DNA of 64,000 bases from Alicycliphilus sp. UBA6560 (GTDB lineage Bacteria > Pseudomonadota > Gammaproteobacteria > Burkholderiales > Burkholderiaceae_C). Shown here piece by piece: positions 39,782 through 48,079 of the stretch; positions within the stretch are counted from its first letter, which is position 1, and every line of letters starts with the position of its first letter. A program made the translations under genes and the position numbers. The notes beneath the pieces are model-generated. The model saw nothing but the letters and a program-made list of their open reading frames with translations. It did not search any database and was not told the origin of the DNA. The DNA lies in the NCBI GenBank assembly GCA_002434305.1, contig DJJU01000006.1:248001-312000 (forward strand), read 5' to 3'.

Positions 39782-40375
39782 TCAGTGCGCCGAGTCCTGG
39801 CGCTCGTGCGGCACCCAGATCAGCGCCTGGGTGTCCACTCCCAGGGCGCGTGCGCGCGCCGTGATGTCCTCACGCAGCTGCGCCGGCATCTGTTTTTCGC
39901 GCGCCAGAATCCAGCAGTAGTCCGTGCTCGGCCCAAGCACCAGCGTCCAGCGGTAGTCGGGATCGAGCGCGACCACGTGGTAGCTGCCGTAAAACGGGCC
40001 GAAAAAAGACACCTTCAACGCACCCGTGGTGGGCGCGCCGGTGAACACGGCGCGGCCGACGGCCTCGCGCCATTGGCCAGTGGCCGGCACGTAGCCCCGG
40101 TTGACCACGCGCACGCTGCCGTCCGCCTGTTCGCTGTAGGTGGCCGACACATCGGTCATGCCGCGCTCAAAGGCGTGGTCCAGCCGCGCCAGTTCGTACC
40201 AGCGGCCCAGGTAGCGCTGCAGGTCAAAGGGCGACACAGCCCGTGCCCCGGATGGAGGCTGGTCGCTGGCGCAGCCCGTGAGTGCCGCGCCGCCCGCCAG
40301 CAGCAAACTGAGCACGCCGCGGCGCGCCAGGCCGCGATGCTCGCGGGATGCAGGAGTGGGCGGCGTAGCAGTCAT
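39782..40375 (-). CDS. Lipocalin (Blc-like) lipoprotein
   Basis: 197 residues. LLAGGAALTGC is a lipoprotein signal with cysteine about residue 35, preceded by an Arg-rich N-terminus. The lipocalin core is LQRYLGRWYELARLDHAFERGM (conserved G-x-W), then YGSYHVVALDPDYRWTLVLGPSTDYCWILAR. Bacterial Blc is an outer-membrane lipocalin that binds fatty acids and lysophospholipids. A lipid-binding lipocalin beside fatty-acid-modifying genes under one regulator is consistent with membrane maintenance. It follows the regulator gene by 19 bases, so is co-transcribed. Confidence 0.9.
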   Translation of the reverse strand: MTATPPTPASREHRGLARRGVLSLLLAGGAALTGCASDQPPSGARAVSPFDLQRYLGRWYELARLDHAFERGMTDVSATYSEQADGSVRVVNRGYVPATGQWREAVGRAVFTGAPTTGALKVSFFGPFYGSYHVVALDPDYRWTLVLGPSTDYCWILAREKQMPAQLREDITARARALGVDTQALIWVPHERQDSAH

Positions 40376-40394
40376 GGGAAGGCTCTCCGGTCTT

Positions 40395-41369
40395 TCAGTG
40401 GGCGTGGCGCCACTGCGCCACCAGCGGTGGCAGGCTGGACAGCTGCTGCACCGTGCTGACCCCGGCCAACGGCATCTGGTGCAAGGCGTGGCAGGAACCG
40501 CCGACCCACAGCGCCGTGGCCGCGGGCAGCAGCGCGCGAAGTTCGCGCAGGCTGGTGCGCACGGCGGATGCCTTGTGCACGTTGCTGAAACTCAGCGCCA
40601 CGATGTCGGCGCGGTGGGCTTGCGCCGCCTGCGCGATGTCCGTCACGGGTGTTTGGGTGCCGAGGGACACGCAGGTGCACCCTTCCAGCACCAACAGCGC
40701 CTCGACCATCAGCAGCCCCAGCCCGTGCAACTCCTGCGGCAGCGTGGTCAGCAGGACCGTGGGGCCCTGCAGCACGGGCGGGGGCGTCAGCGATGCAATG
40801 GCCTGTCGCAGCACACCGGTGAGCACGTCGGTATAGAGGTGCTCTTCGAAGACCTCAAAGCGTCCCTGTGCCCATGCCTCACCTACCGCAATGGTCAGTG
40901 GCGCGACCAGTTCGGTCACGAACGGGGCCAGGCCCATGCGCATCTGCGCCGTGCCCAGGGCATGGCGCAGTGCTTGGGGATCGTGGCTGCCGATCGTGGC
41001 GAGCAATTCCTCCACGGCCCCATCCACGCTACGATCCATTGAAGTTGTCTTGGACAAATAGCTTGCTGTCGCGGTACCGTTGTCTGCCAGCAGCGCCTGC
41101 AGTTCGCGCGTGCTCAGGCCAACCACCTTGCCCGGCCGCAGGCCTCCGTCCAGCAGCCGGCGGATCAGCTTGAGTTGCTGCACCTGTTCGGTGCTGTAGA
41201 GCCTGTCGCCGGCCGCATCGCGGGTGGGTGCAGGAAAACCATAGCGCTTTTCCCAGACGCGCAGGGTGTCCTTGCCCAGACCGGTCTCGCGCTCCACCGT
41301 GGAAATGGGCAGACCGAGGAGGTCGGGGAGCGGTGCGTCCGTTGCGATCGGTGTGATTTCTGTGGTCAT
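40395..41369 (-). CDS. litR: MerR-type regulator with B12-binding domain (LitR/CarH family)
   Basis: 324 residues. A MerR helix-turn-helix (LPISTVERETGLGKDTLRVWEKRYGFPAPTRD) is followed by a helical cap with Trp166 and FEVFEEH (residues 171-177) and a cobalamin-binding domain whose lower-ligand motif appears as ELHGLG (His215), a variant of D-x-H-x-x-G. The D to E change, and the exact cap residues, bear on whether AdoB12 light-sensing works as in CarH or whether it is a class II LitR that needs a partner. It is divergent from the eight-gene fatty-acid set and heads the lipocalin/FAS1/photolyase set. Confidence 0.88.
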   Translation of the reverse strand: MTTEITPIATDAPLPDLLGLPISTVERETGLGKDTLRVWEKRYGFPAPTRDAAGDRLYSTEQVQQLKLIRRLLDGGLRPGKVVGLSTRELQALLADNGTATASYLSKTTSMDRSVDGAVEELLATIGSHDPQALRHALGTAQMRMGLAPFVTELVAPLTIAVGEAWAQGRFEVFEEHLYTDVLTGVLRQAIASLTPPPVLQGPTVLLTTLPQELHGLGLLMVEALLVLEGCTCVSLGTQTPVTDIAQAAQAHRADIVALSFSNVHKASAVRTSLRELRALLPAATALWVGGSCHALHQMPLAGVSTVQQLSSLPPLVAQWRHAH

Positions 41370-41391
41370 GGCAGTTGCGTGCTAGGAAATA

Positions 41392-41424
41392 TTGTCTAAG
41401 ACAAAAATAAATTTGTCTAGTACA
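41392..41424. promoter_or_regulatory. Divergent promoter with repeated TTGTCTA operators
   Basis: TTGTCTAAGACAA (41392-41404) is a near-perfect palindrome, and TTTGTCTAGTACA (41412-41424) repeats its left arm 20 bases downstream in A+T-rich DNA. TTGTCT at 41392 can serve as a rightward -35, and TAGACA read leftward from 41419 can serve as a leftward -35 with GACAAT 17 bases on. The two motifs are thus well placed for the MerR/B12 regulator to control both gene sets. No other copy was noticed in the cluster. Confidence 0.6.
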
Positions 41425-41485
41425 TTACGCCACAGCGCAACGGCCCTGTGCCGCTTGCATGCAGGCTCACCGAGGGGAACAGGCC

Positions 41486-42790
41486 ATGAAAGTTGCTGTC
41501 GTTGGATCGGGTATTTCAGGCTTGGCGGCGGCACACCGGCTGCGCGGGCAGGCGCGGGTGACGCTGTTCGAGGCCGGCAGCTATTTCGGCGGGCACACAC
41601 ACACGGTCGACGTGACCTTGCCCAACGTCCGCAAGCAGGCCGTCACGCACGGTGTGGATACCGGCTTTCTGGTGTTCAACGAGCGCACCTATCCCGGCCT
41701 GATCGCGCTGTTCGATGCGCTGGGTGTGCCCACCGTGGCGTCCGACATGTCTTTTTCCGTGCAGGTGCCCGGTGCCGGAGCCTGGGGACTTGGTGCGCTG
41801 GAGTGGAGCGGCTCCAGCCTCACAACCGTGTTCGCGCAGCGCCGCAACCTGCTGCGCCCGCGGTTTCTCGGCATGCTTGCCGAACTGCTGCGCTTCAACC
41901 GGCTGTGCACCGCCTTGGCGCTGCGCGGTGGCGAGGAGGCGCTGGCGCAGCCGCTGGGCGACTTTCTGGACCAGCATGGCTTCAGTGACGCGTTTCGCCA
42001 CTGGTACTTCCTGCCCATGCTGGGTTGCATCTGGAGCTGTCCGACCGACCAGATGCTGCGCTTTCCCGTGGCCACCATGGTGCGCTTTTGCCACAACCAC
42101 GGCCTGATCCAGGTGAATCACCGGCCGCCATGGCGCACCGTGCAGGGCGGGGCGCGTCAGTACGTGCAGGCGCTGCTGCGTGGCTTGGACGCCCGCCTGG
42201 CCACGCCGGTGCAGCGCGTGGAGCGCCACGCCGCCGGGGTGCTCGTGCGAACGGCCGCCGGCAGCGAGCACTTCGACGCCCTGGTCCTGGCCGTACACAG
42301 CGACCAGGCGCTACGCCTGCTGGCCCGCCCCAGCATCGCCGAGCAGCAGATGCTGGCCGCCATCCGCTACCAGCCCAACCGGGCCGTGCTGCACACGGAT
42401 ACCCGGGTGCTGCCGCGCCGGCGCGCCGCCTGGGCGGCCTGGAACTACGAGCGCGCGGCTGATGGCGCACAGGAGTCGGCCCGCGTCTGCCTGCACTACT
42501 GGATCAACCGGCTGCAGCCGCTGCCGTTCGCCCAGCCGGTGCTGGTGTCGCTCAACCCGGTGCGGCCCATTGATCCGGCGCAGGTCATCGGGGAATACGA
42601 CTACGAGCATCCGGTGTTCGACCTGGCCGCCCTGGCGGCGCAAAAGCAGGTCGCGCAGCTGCAAGGTGTGCAGCGGACCTGGTTCGCGGGCGCGTGGACG
42701 GGTTATGGGTTTCATGAGGACGGCCTGCAGTCCGGCTACCGCGCGGCCGACGCGCTGCTGGCCCAGCTGCACCGGCGCGAGGCCGCATGA
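41486..42790 (+). CDS. FAD-dependent amine oxidase-like oxidoreductase
   Basis: 434 residues. The N-terminal dinucleotide motif is KVAVVGSGISGLAAAHRL, followed by FEAGSYFGGHTHTVDV, and the C-terminus ends with TWFAGAWTGYGFHEDGLQSG, the FAD-closing motif of this COG2907-type family. The ATG at 41486 follows GAGGGG; the upstream ATG in frame lacks a ribosome site. In Proteobacteria this gene regularly precedes DUF1365 and a CFA-synthase-like gene, as here. Relatives are implicated in modifying fatty-acyl chains; the reaction is not established for this protein. Confidence 0.87.
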   Translation: MKVAVVGSGISGLAAAHRLRGQARVTLFEAGSYFGGHTHTVDVTLPNVRKQAVTHGVDTGFLVFNERTYPGLIALFDALGVPTVASDMSFSVQVPGAGAWGLGALEWSGSSLTTVFAQRRNLLRPRFLGMLAELLRFNRLCTALALRGGEEALAQPLGDFLDQHGFSDAFRHWYFLPMLGCIWSCPTDQMLRFPVATMVRFCHNHGLIQVNHRPPWRTVQGGARQYVQALLRGLDARLATPVQRVERHAAGVLVRTAAGSEHFDALVLAVHSDQALRLLARPSIAEQQMLAAIRYQPNRAVLHTDTRVLPRRRAAWAAWNYERAADGAQESARVCLHYWINRLQPLPFAQPVLVSLNPVRPIDPAQVIGEYDYEHPVFDLAALAAQKQVAQLQGVQRTWFAGAWTGYGFHEDGLQSGYRAADALLAQLHRREAA

Positions 42791-43599
42791 GCGACGTCGC
42801 CGCTGCTGCGTGCGTTCCGCACATTGGGTTCGGCCATGTGTGGCATACGCGGCTGCGCCCGCGGCTGCACCGCTTCGCGGTACCGACCTTCTTCGTGCTG
42901 CTGCCCATGCGTACGCTGGCGCGGCGGCCCGAGGCCGCGGGCGTGCTGGCTCTCAATCGGCCGGGTGTGCTGTCTTTTCACGACGCCGACCATGGCTGGG
43001 GCATGCACCCGCGCCGGGGCAATGCGCTGGCCTGGCTGGAGGGCCTGCTGCAGGCCCAGGGCATCGACGACGCGGACGGCGAGATCTGGCTGCAGTGCTA
43101 CCCACGGGTGCTGGGCTACAGCTTCAAGCCGGTGAGCTTTTGGTATTGCCACCGCACGGATGGCAGCCTGCGCGTCATCGTGGCCGAGGTGAACAACACC
43201 TTTGGCGAACGCCATGCCTATGTGCTCGACCAGCCTTGTTACGGCCAGCCGCTGCAGGCGCACAAGGTGTTTCACGTCTCGCCGTTTTGCGCGGTGCGGG
43301 GCCACTACCGTTTCAAGTTTCTGCGCACCGGGGCGGGCGGCCTGCAGTCGGCGCGGGTGCGCATCGACTACCACGACGACACCGGCCCGGTGCTGCTGAC
43401 CGGCATGGCAGGGCGGCTGGAGCCCCTGACCGCCGCCAGCCGGCGCCGCGCCCTGTGGCGCTACCCGCTGCTCACCCTGGGCGTGACGGTCCGCATCCTC
43501 TGGAACGCGCTGCTGCTATGGGCCAAGCGTGTGCCCGTGCATTCGCACCCTGCCGCGCCGGCCGTGCCCGTGTCCCGTTCCTTTCCCTGCGAGCCTTGA
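42787..43599 (+). CDS. DUF1365 family protein
   Basis: 270 residues. Family blocks are HVWHTRLRPRLHRFAVPTFFVLLPM at the N-terminus, the central YPRVLGYSFKPVSFWYCHRTDGSLRVIVAEVNNTFGERH, and KVFHVSPFCAVRGHYRFKF. It starts inside the stop of the FAD-oxidoreductase gene (ATGA). DUF1365 proteins are almost always coupled to the two flanking genes; the biochemical role is unknown, with partnership in acyl-chain modification inferred. Confidence 0.9.
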   Translation: MSDVAAAACVPHIGFGHVWHTRLRPRLHRFAVPTFFVLLPMRTLARRPEAAGVLALNRPGVLSFHDADHGWGMHPRRGNALAWLEGLLQAQGIDDADGEIWLQCYPRVLGYSFKPVSFWYCHRTDGSLRVIVAEVNNTFGERHAYVLDQPCYGQPLQAHKVFHVSPFCAVRGHYRFKFLRTGAGGLQSARVRIDYHDDTGPVLLTGMAGRLEPLTAASRRRALWRYPLLTLGVTVRILWNALLLWAKRVPVHSHPAAPAVPVSRSFPCEP

Positions 43600-43601
43600 C
43601 C

Positions 43602-44825
43602 ATGAACACGACGACCAGTGCTTCGTTTTCCCCGCGCCTGCCGGCTGGTGTGCCCGCTGCCGGGCGCAGCGTGCTGCGGCTGCTGCAGCGCCTGCAGCAT
43701 GGCACCCTGCATCTGGAGCTGCCCGACGGCAGCGCGCTGCAGCTGGGCTGCGCAGGCCCGCCCCAGGCCAGCATGCGCCTGCAGCGCTGGAAGGTCCTGG
43801 GCGCGGTACTGCGCTCGGGCGACATCGGGCTGGCCGAGAGCTATATCGACCAGGACTGGAGCACGCCGCACCTTGCCGACCTGCTGCGCCTGCTGATGGC
43901 CAACCGCGATGCCCTGCAGTCGCTGGTGTACGGCGGCTGGTGGGGCCGGCTGGCCTACCGGCTGCGCCACCTGCTCAACCGCAACACGCGCAGTGGCAGC
44001 CGGCGCAACATCCAGGCGCACTATGACCTGGGCAATGCCTTCTACCGGCTCTGGCTGGACCCGAGCATGAACTATTCCTCGGCGTGGTTCCAGGGCGACC
44101 TGTCGGGCGACCTGGCACAGGCGCAGCTGGCCAAGATGCGCCGCGCGCTGGACAGCGCCGGCGTGCGGCCAGGCAGCCGGCTGCTGGAGATCGGCTGCGG
44201 CTGGGGCGCCGTGGCCGAGCTGGCGGCCAGCCAGTACCAGGCCCACGTGACCGGTGTGACGCTGTCCGCCGAGCAATTGGCCTTTGCCCGCGAGCGCCTG
44301 CAGGCGGCAGGTCTGACTGGCCGCGCCGACCTGCGCCTGCAGGACTACCGCGACATCGACGATGCGCCCTTCGATGCCATCTGCTCCATCGAGATGGTGG
44401 AGGCCGTCGGCCAGGCCTATTGGCCAAGCTACTTCGCCACCGTCCAGCGCCTGCTCAAACCTGGCGGACGTGCGTGCGTGCAAAGCATCGTCATCGACGA
44501 CCGGCTGTTCGAACGCTACGTGCGCGGCACCGATTTCATCCAGCAGTATGTGTTTCCCGGCGGCTGCCTGCCCAGCCCCACGCGGTTTCGCGCGGCCGCC
44601 CGGCAGGCGGGACTGCGGGTGGTGGAGGAATTCGCTTTCGGCGCCGACTATGCCGAAACCCTGCGCCGCTGGCACCGCGAATTCACGCGGCAGCGGGCAC
44701 AGGTGCTGGAGCAGGGATTCGACGCCGCCTTCCTGCGCACCTGGGAGTTCTACCTCGCCTACTGCGAGGCGGCCTTCGACAGCGGCAGCATCGATGTCGT
44801 GCAGTACACGCTGGCCCGAGATTGA
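43602..44825 (+). CDS. Cyclopropane-fatty-acyl-phospholipid synthase-like methyltransferase
   Basis: 407 residues of the CFA synthase family, which methylenates or methylates unsaturated fatty-acyl chains in the membrane using S-adenosylmethionine. The chain starts with an SCP2-like N-terminal part, then NIQAHYDLGNAFYRLWLDPSMNYSSAWF, the SAM-binding motif LLEIGCGWGAVAELA, GVTLSAEQLAFARERL, and ICSIEMVEAVGQAYWPSYFATVQRLLKPGGRACVQSI. This clade, next to DUF1365 and the FAD oxidoreductase, resembles the methyltransferases of methyl-branched and furan fatty-acid synthesis (Ufa-type) at least as much as the classical Cfa. Confidence 0.9.
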   Translation: MNTTTSASFSPRLPAGVPAAGRSVLRLLQRLQHGTLHLELPDGSALQLGCAGPPQASMRLQRWKVLGAVLRSGDIGLAESYIDQDWSTPHLADLLRLLMANRDALQSLVYGGWWGRLAYRLRHLLNRNTRSGSRRNIQAHYDLGNAFYRLWLDPSMNYSSAWFQGDLSGDLAQAQLAKMRRALDSAGVRPGSRLLEIGCGWGAVAELAASQYQAHVTGVTLSAEQLAFARERLQAAGLTGRADLRLQDYRDIDDAPFDAICSIEMVEAVGQAYWPSYFATVQRLLKPGGRACVQSIVIDDRLFERYVRGTDFIQQYVFPGGCLPSPTRFRAAARQAGLRVVEEFAFGADYAETLRRWHREFTRQRAQVLEQGFDAAFLRTWEFYLAYCEAAFDSGSIDVVQYTLARD

Positions 44826-44876
44826 AAAATGATAGCTGCTCACGCTTGCTGCATATGCCTTGGAGCCTGATTTCAT
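44821..44876 (+). repeat. Repeat copy spanning the start of the chalcone-isomerase-like gene
   Basis: ATTGAAAAATGATAGCTGCT, CACGCTTGC, then CTTGGAGCCTGATTTCATC match the 60-base form. The first ATG of the next gene (44855) lies in its right half. Confidence 0.7.
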
Positions 44877-45457
44877 CCTTGATGCGATGCGCCTTGGCGC
44901 AGGGACTGGCGCTGGGCCTGACCCTGAACCTGACGGGTGTGGCGGCCGCGGTGCCGACCGGGCCTGCACCGCTGGCGCCCGCCGCCGTGCGCGAGACCCT
45001 GGGGGACGCGGCGGTCAGCGGGCAGGGAGCACTGCGCTTTCTCGGCCTGCACGTGTACGACGCCCGGCTGTGGGTGGCTCCTGGGTTCGAGGCGGAGACC
45101 TTCGAAAGGCATCCGCTGGCGCTGGAGCTGCGCTATCACCGCGCGTTCCTCGGCGCCGCCATCGCCCAGCGTTCGCTCGAAGAAATCAACCAGCAGGCTA
45201 GTGTGACGCCCGCGCAGGCGCAGCAATGGCGCACGCTGCTGGCGCAAGTGCTGCCCGATGTGCAGGCAGGCGATGTACTGACGGGGCTGTACCTTCCGGG
45301 CCAGGGCCTGCAGTTGTGGCGGGGCGACCGGCGGCTGGGCAGCATCCAGGATGCCGAGCTGGCGCGGCGCTTCTTCGGCATCTGGCTGTCTCCGCGCACC
45401 TCGCAGCCGGCGCTGCGCCGGGCGCTGCTGGGGCAGCAGGCGCCCGAAGCACCATGA
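44855..45457 (+). CDS. Chalcone isomerase-like periplasmic protein
   Basis: 200 residues with a signal peptide (LAQGLALGLTLNLTGVAAA). The body has the bacterial chalcone-isomerase-like fold: GQGALRFLGLHVYDARLWVAPGF, LELRYHRAFLGAAIAQRSLEEI and GDVLTGLYLPGQGLQLWRGDRRLGSIQDAELARRFFGIWL. Related domains in eukaryotes bind fatty acids. The ATG at 44855 lies within an interspersed repeat; an in-frame ATG at 44882 gives a shorter signal peptide and is an alternative. The stop overlaps the MFS start (ATGA). Confidence 0.82.
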   Translation: MPWSLISSLMRCALAQGLALGLTLNLTGVAAAVPTGPAPLAPAAVRETLGDAAVSGQGALRFLGLHVYDARLWVAPGFEAETFERHPLALELRYHRAFLGAAIAQRSLEEINQQASVTPAQAQQWRTLLAQVLPDVQAGDVLTGLYLPGQGLQLWRGDRRLGSIQDAELARRFFGIWLSPRTSQPALRRALLGQQAPEAP

Positions 45458-46758
45458 GCAGCATGGCGGCGCCACCGGTCGCGCCTGGGCTGCCCTGGCA
45501 GGCCGGACTTGCCTATGGCCTGCTGGGTCTGCCGGTGGCTTTTGCCGCTTTGCCGCTGTACGTGGTGCTGCCGCACCACTACGCCAGCGGGCTCGGGCTG
45601 CCGCTGGCCACCGTGGGCACGCTGCTGATGCTGGTGCGGCTGATCGACGCCGGCGCCGAGCCGCTCATCGGCCGCTGGAGCGACCGGCTGTACCGCCGCA
45701 GGCTGCCCGAAGTGATGGCGGTGCTGGCAGTGGCCGCGGCGCTGCTGGGCCTGGGCATGGCGGGGCTGTTCTTCCCTGCGGTGGCCACGCCCGCTGCGCT
45801 GGCGGCGTGGATGGTCGCGGGGTTGCTGCTGACCTGTCTGGCACACAGCCTGCTGGTCATCGCGCACCAGGCCTGGGGCGTGCGCCTGGGTGGCGACGGC
45901 GTGCAGCGCAGCCGCATCGTTGCCTGGCGCGAAGGGGCCGGTCTGGCGGGCGTGGTGGCTGCCAGTGCGGCGTCGCTGGCCTGGGGGGCCGCTGCGATGC
46001 TCGGGCTGCTGGCTCCCGCGCTGCTGCTGGGCTGGCTGGCCCTGTGGCGGGCGCCGCAGCCGCCGCGGCAGGCGCCCGCAGCTGCGGGGTCAGGTCAAGC
46101 CTGGATGTGGGAGCCCCTGGCCCAGCCGGCCTTTCGGCGGCTGCTGGCGGTTTTCCTGTGCAACGGCACCGCCAGCGCCATACCGGCCGCGCTCATGCTG
46201 TTTTTTGCCGATGACCGCCTGGGGGCCACCCAGGCGCAGATCGCGCTGTTCCTGGTTGTGTACTTCGTCAGTGGCGCCCTGTCCCTGCCGCTGTGGGTGC
46301 GCGCGGTGGGCCGTGCCGGGCTGGAGCGCGCCTGGCTTGCCGGCATGCTGCTGGCGGTGGTCTGCTTCGGCTGGGCGGCGGCGCTGGGCAGCGGCCAGGT
46401 GCTGGCCTTCGGGCTGGTGTGCCTGCTCACCGGCGTGGCCCTGGGCGCCGACCTGGCCGTGCCGGGTGCGCTGCTGGCCCTGCTCATCGAGCGCCAGGGC
46501 GCACAGGGCGTGCGCGACGGCGCCTACCTGGGCTGGTGGAACCTGGCCAGCAAACTCAATCTGGCCCTGGCCGCCGGCGCCGCCCTGCCGCTGCTGCAGT
46601 GGCTGGGCTACACGCCGGGCAGCCAGGACGGCGCGGCCTTGCACCGGCTGGCCTGGATCTACGCGCTGCTGCCCTGCGCGCTCAAGCTGGTGGCCGCCGC
46701 GGCGCTGCACCGGCTGCTCATCAAGCCTTCATCCACTCGCCAAAGAGGTCTCCCATGA
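45454..46758 (+). CDS. MFS transporter (GPH-like) of the LitR cluster
   Basis: 434 residues with about twelve hydrophobic segments. AGLAYGLLGLPVAFAALPLYVVLPHHYA and DAGAEPLIGRWSDRLYRRR (the loop 2-3 type motif) place it with the glycoside-pentoside-hexuronide-like MFS carriers. Start and stop both overlap neighbours by 4 bases, so it is translationally coupled in the cluster. The substrate is unknown; export or flipping of a lipid-related compound is only a context guess. Confidence 0.87.
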   Translation: MSSMAAPPVAPGLPWQAGLAYGLLGLPVAFAALPLYVVLPHHYASGLGLPLATVGTLLMLVRLIDAGAEPLIGRWSDRLYRRRLPEVMAVLAVAAALLGLGMAGLFFPAVATPAALAAWMVAGLLLTCLAHSLLVIAHQAWGVRLGGDGVQRSRIVAWREGAGLAGVVAASAASLAWGAAAMLGLLAPALLLGWLALWRAPQPPRQAPAAAGSGQAWMWEPLAQPAFRRLLAVFLCNGTASAIPAALMLFFADDRLGATQAQIALFLVVYFVSGALSLPLWVRAVGRAGLERAWLAGMLLAVVCFGWAAALGSGQVLAFGLVCLLTGVALGADLAVPGALLALLIERQGAQGVRDGAYLGWWNLASKLNLALAAGAALPLLQWLGYTPGSQDGAALHRLAWIYALLPCALKLVAAAALHRLLIKPSSTRQRGLP

Positions 46759-47291
46759 CAAATCGTCGCTATCTTCTGCTGGGCCTGCTGGCAGGCTCGG
46801 CGGTCCTGGTCGGCTGTGCAAGCCCCCGGGTCACCGACTATGCCCAGGAGAGCCCCGCCCTGGAGCTGGACCGCTACTTCAACGGTCGGGTGCGCGCCCA
46901 CGGCCTGTTCCAAAAGCGCGGCGGCGAGGTGGTGCGCCGCTTCACGGTGGTCATGGACTGCCGCTGGGAGGGCAACCAGGGCGTGCTGGACGAGACCTTC
47001 ACCTATTCCGATGGCACGGCGCAGCGCCGCATCTGGCGCCTGACCAAGCACGAAGGCGGCCGCTACACCGGCACGGCCGGCGATGTGGTGGGCGAGGCCG
47101 AGGGCCAGACGTCGGGCAACGCCTTCCGCTGGAATTACACGCTGCGCCTGCCGATCAACGGCAAGGAGTACGACGTGCAGTTCGACGACTGGATGTTCCT
47201 GATGGAGGACGGGGTGCTGCTGAACCGGGCGACCATGAGCAAGTTTGGCGTGACGCTGGGCGAACTGCTGGTGTCCTTCACCAAGGAATAA
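46755..47291 (+). CDS. DUF3833 family lipoprotein
   Basis: 178 residues with a lipoprotein signal (LLGLLAGSAVLVGC, cysteine near residue 21). The body PALELDRYFNGRVRAHGLFQKRGGEVVRRFTV ... RIWRLTKHEGGRYTGTAGDVVGEAEG ... VLLNRATMSKFGV is the DUF3833 pattern. The family regularly occurs in the LitR/CFA-type cluster and has no assigned role. AAAGAGGT precedes the ATG, which overlaps the MFS stop. Confidence 0.9.
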   Translation: MTNRRYLLLGLLAGSAVLVGCASPRVTDYAQESPALELDRYFNGRVRAHGLFQKRGGEVVRRFTVVMDCRWEGNQGVLDETFTYSDGTAQRRIWRLTKHEGGRYTGTAGDVVGEAEGQTSGNAFRWNYTLRLPINGKEYDVQFDDWMFLMEDGVLLNRATMSKFGVTLGELLVSFTKE

Positions 47292-47294
47292 GCC

Positions 47295-48077
47295 GTGGCG
47301 CTCAATCCTCCCATCAGCGACTGGCATGGGCGGCGGGTGTGGCTGGTGGGCGCCTCCAGCGGCATCGGCCGCGCCGTGGCGTCGCTGCTGCACGCGCGGG
47401 GGGCGCAGGTGTGCGTGTCCGCCCGCAGCCAGGGCCGGCTGGATGGGTTTGTGCGCGAGCACCCGGGCAGCCAGGCGCTGGCGCTGGACGTGACCGACGC
47501 GGCAGCGGTGGCCAGCGCTGCCCGGCAGCTGCTGGCCACCGGGCCGCTGGACCTGGTGTGCTACTGCGCAGGGCACTACACCCCCCAGACCGCCGACGCG
47601 CTGGACCTGGACGAGCTGCTGCGGCACCAGCGGGTCAACGTCGGCGGCGCGCTGCATGTGCTGGCCGCCGTGGTGCCCGCCCTGCTGCAGGCGGCGAAAG
47701 CGGGTGGCACGCCGCACGTGAGCCTGGTGGCCAGCGTGGCGGGCTGGCGCGGCCTGCCGCAGAGCCTGGGCTACGGCCCCACCAAGGCGGCGCTCATCAA
47801 CCTGGCGGAGAACCTGTTCCTGGACCTGCGCCCGCGCGGTGTCGCCGTCAGCGTGATCAATCCGGGCTTTGTCGACACGCCGCTGACCGCGCAGAACCGC
47901 TTTGCCATGCCGGCGCTGCTCAGCCCCAAGCAGGCCGCGCGGGCCATCGTGCACGGCTGGGGCCGGGGGCACTTCGAGCTGCACTTTCCGCGCCGTTTCA
48001 CCGCCGCACTCAAGCTCATGCGCTGCCTGCCTTATCGCTGGTATTTCTTCCTCGTGCACCGCATCACCGGGCTTTGA
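47295..48077 (+). CDS. Short-chain dehydrogenase/reductase of the LitR cluster
   Basis: 260 residues from a GTG three bases after the preceding stop. Motifs: VGASSGIGRAVA for NAD(P), a variant CYCAGHY where NNAG is usual, VASVAGWRGLP (catalytic Ser) and YGPTKAALINLAE (Tyr-x-x-x-Lys). The C-terminal LKLMRCLPYRWYFFLVHRI is amphipathic to hydrophobic and may anchor the enzyme to the membrane, fitting a lipid substrate. Confidence 0.88.
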   Translation: MALNPPISDWHGRRVWLVGASSGIGRAVASLLHARGAQVCVSARSQGRLDGFVREHPGSQALALDVTDAAAVASAARQLLATGPLDLVCYCAGHYTPQTADALDLDELLRHQRVNVGGALHVLAAVVPALLQAAKAGGTPHVSLVASVAGWRGLPQSLGYGPTKAALINLAENLFLDLRPRGVAVSVINPGFVDTPLTAQNRFAMPALLSPKQAARAIVHGWGRGHFELHFPRRFTAALKLMRCLPYRWYFFLVHRITGL

Positions 48078-48079
48078 CC

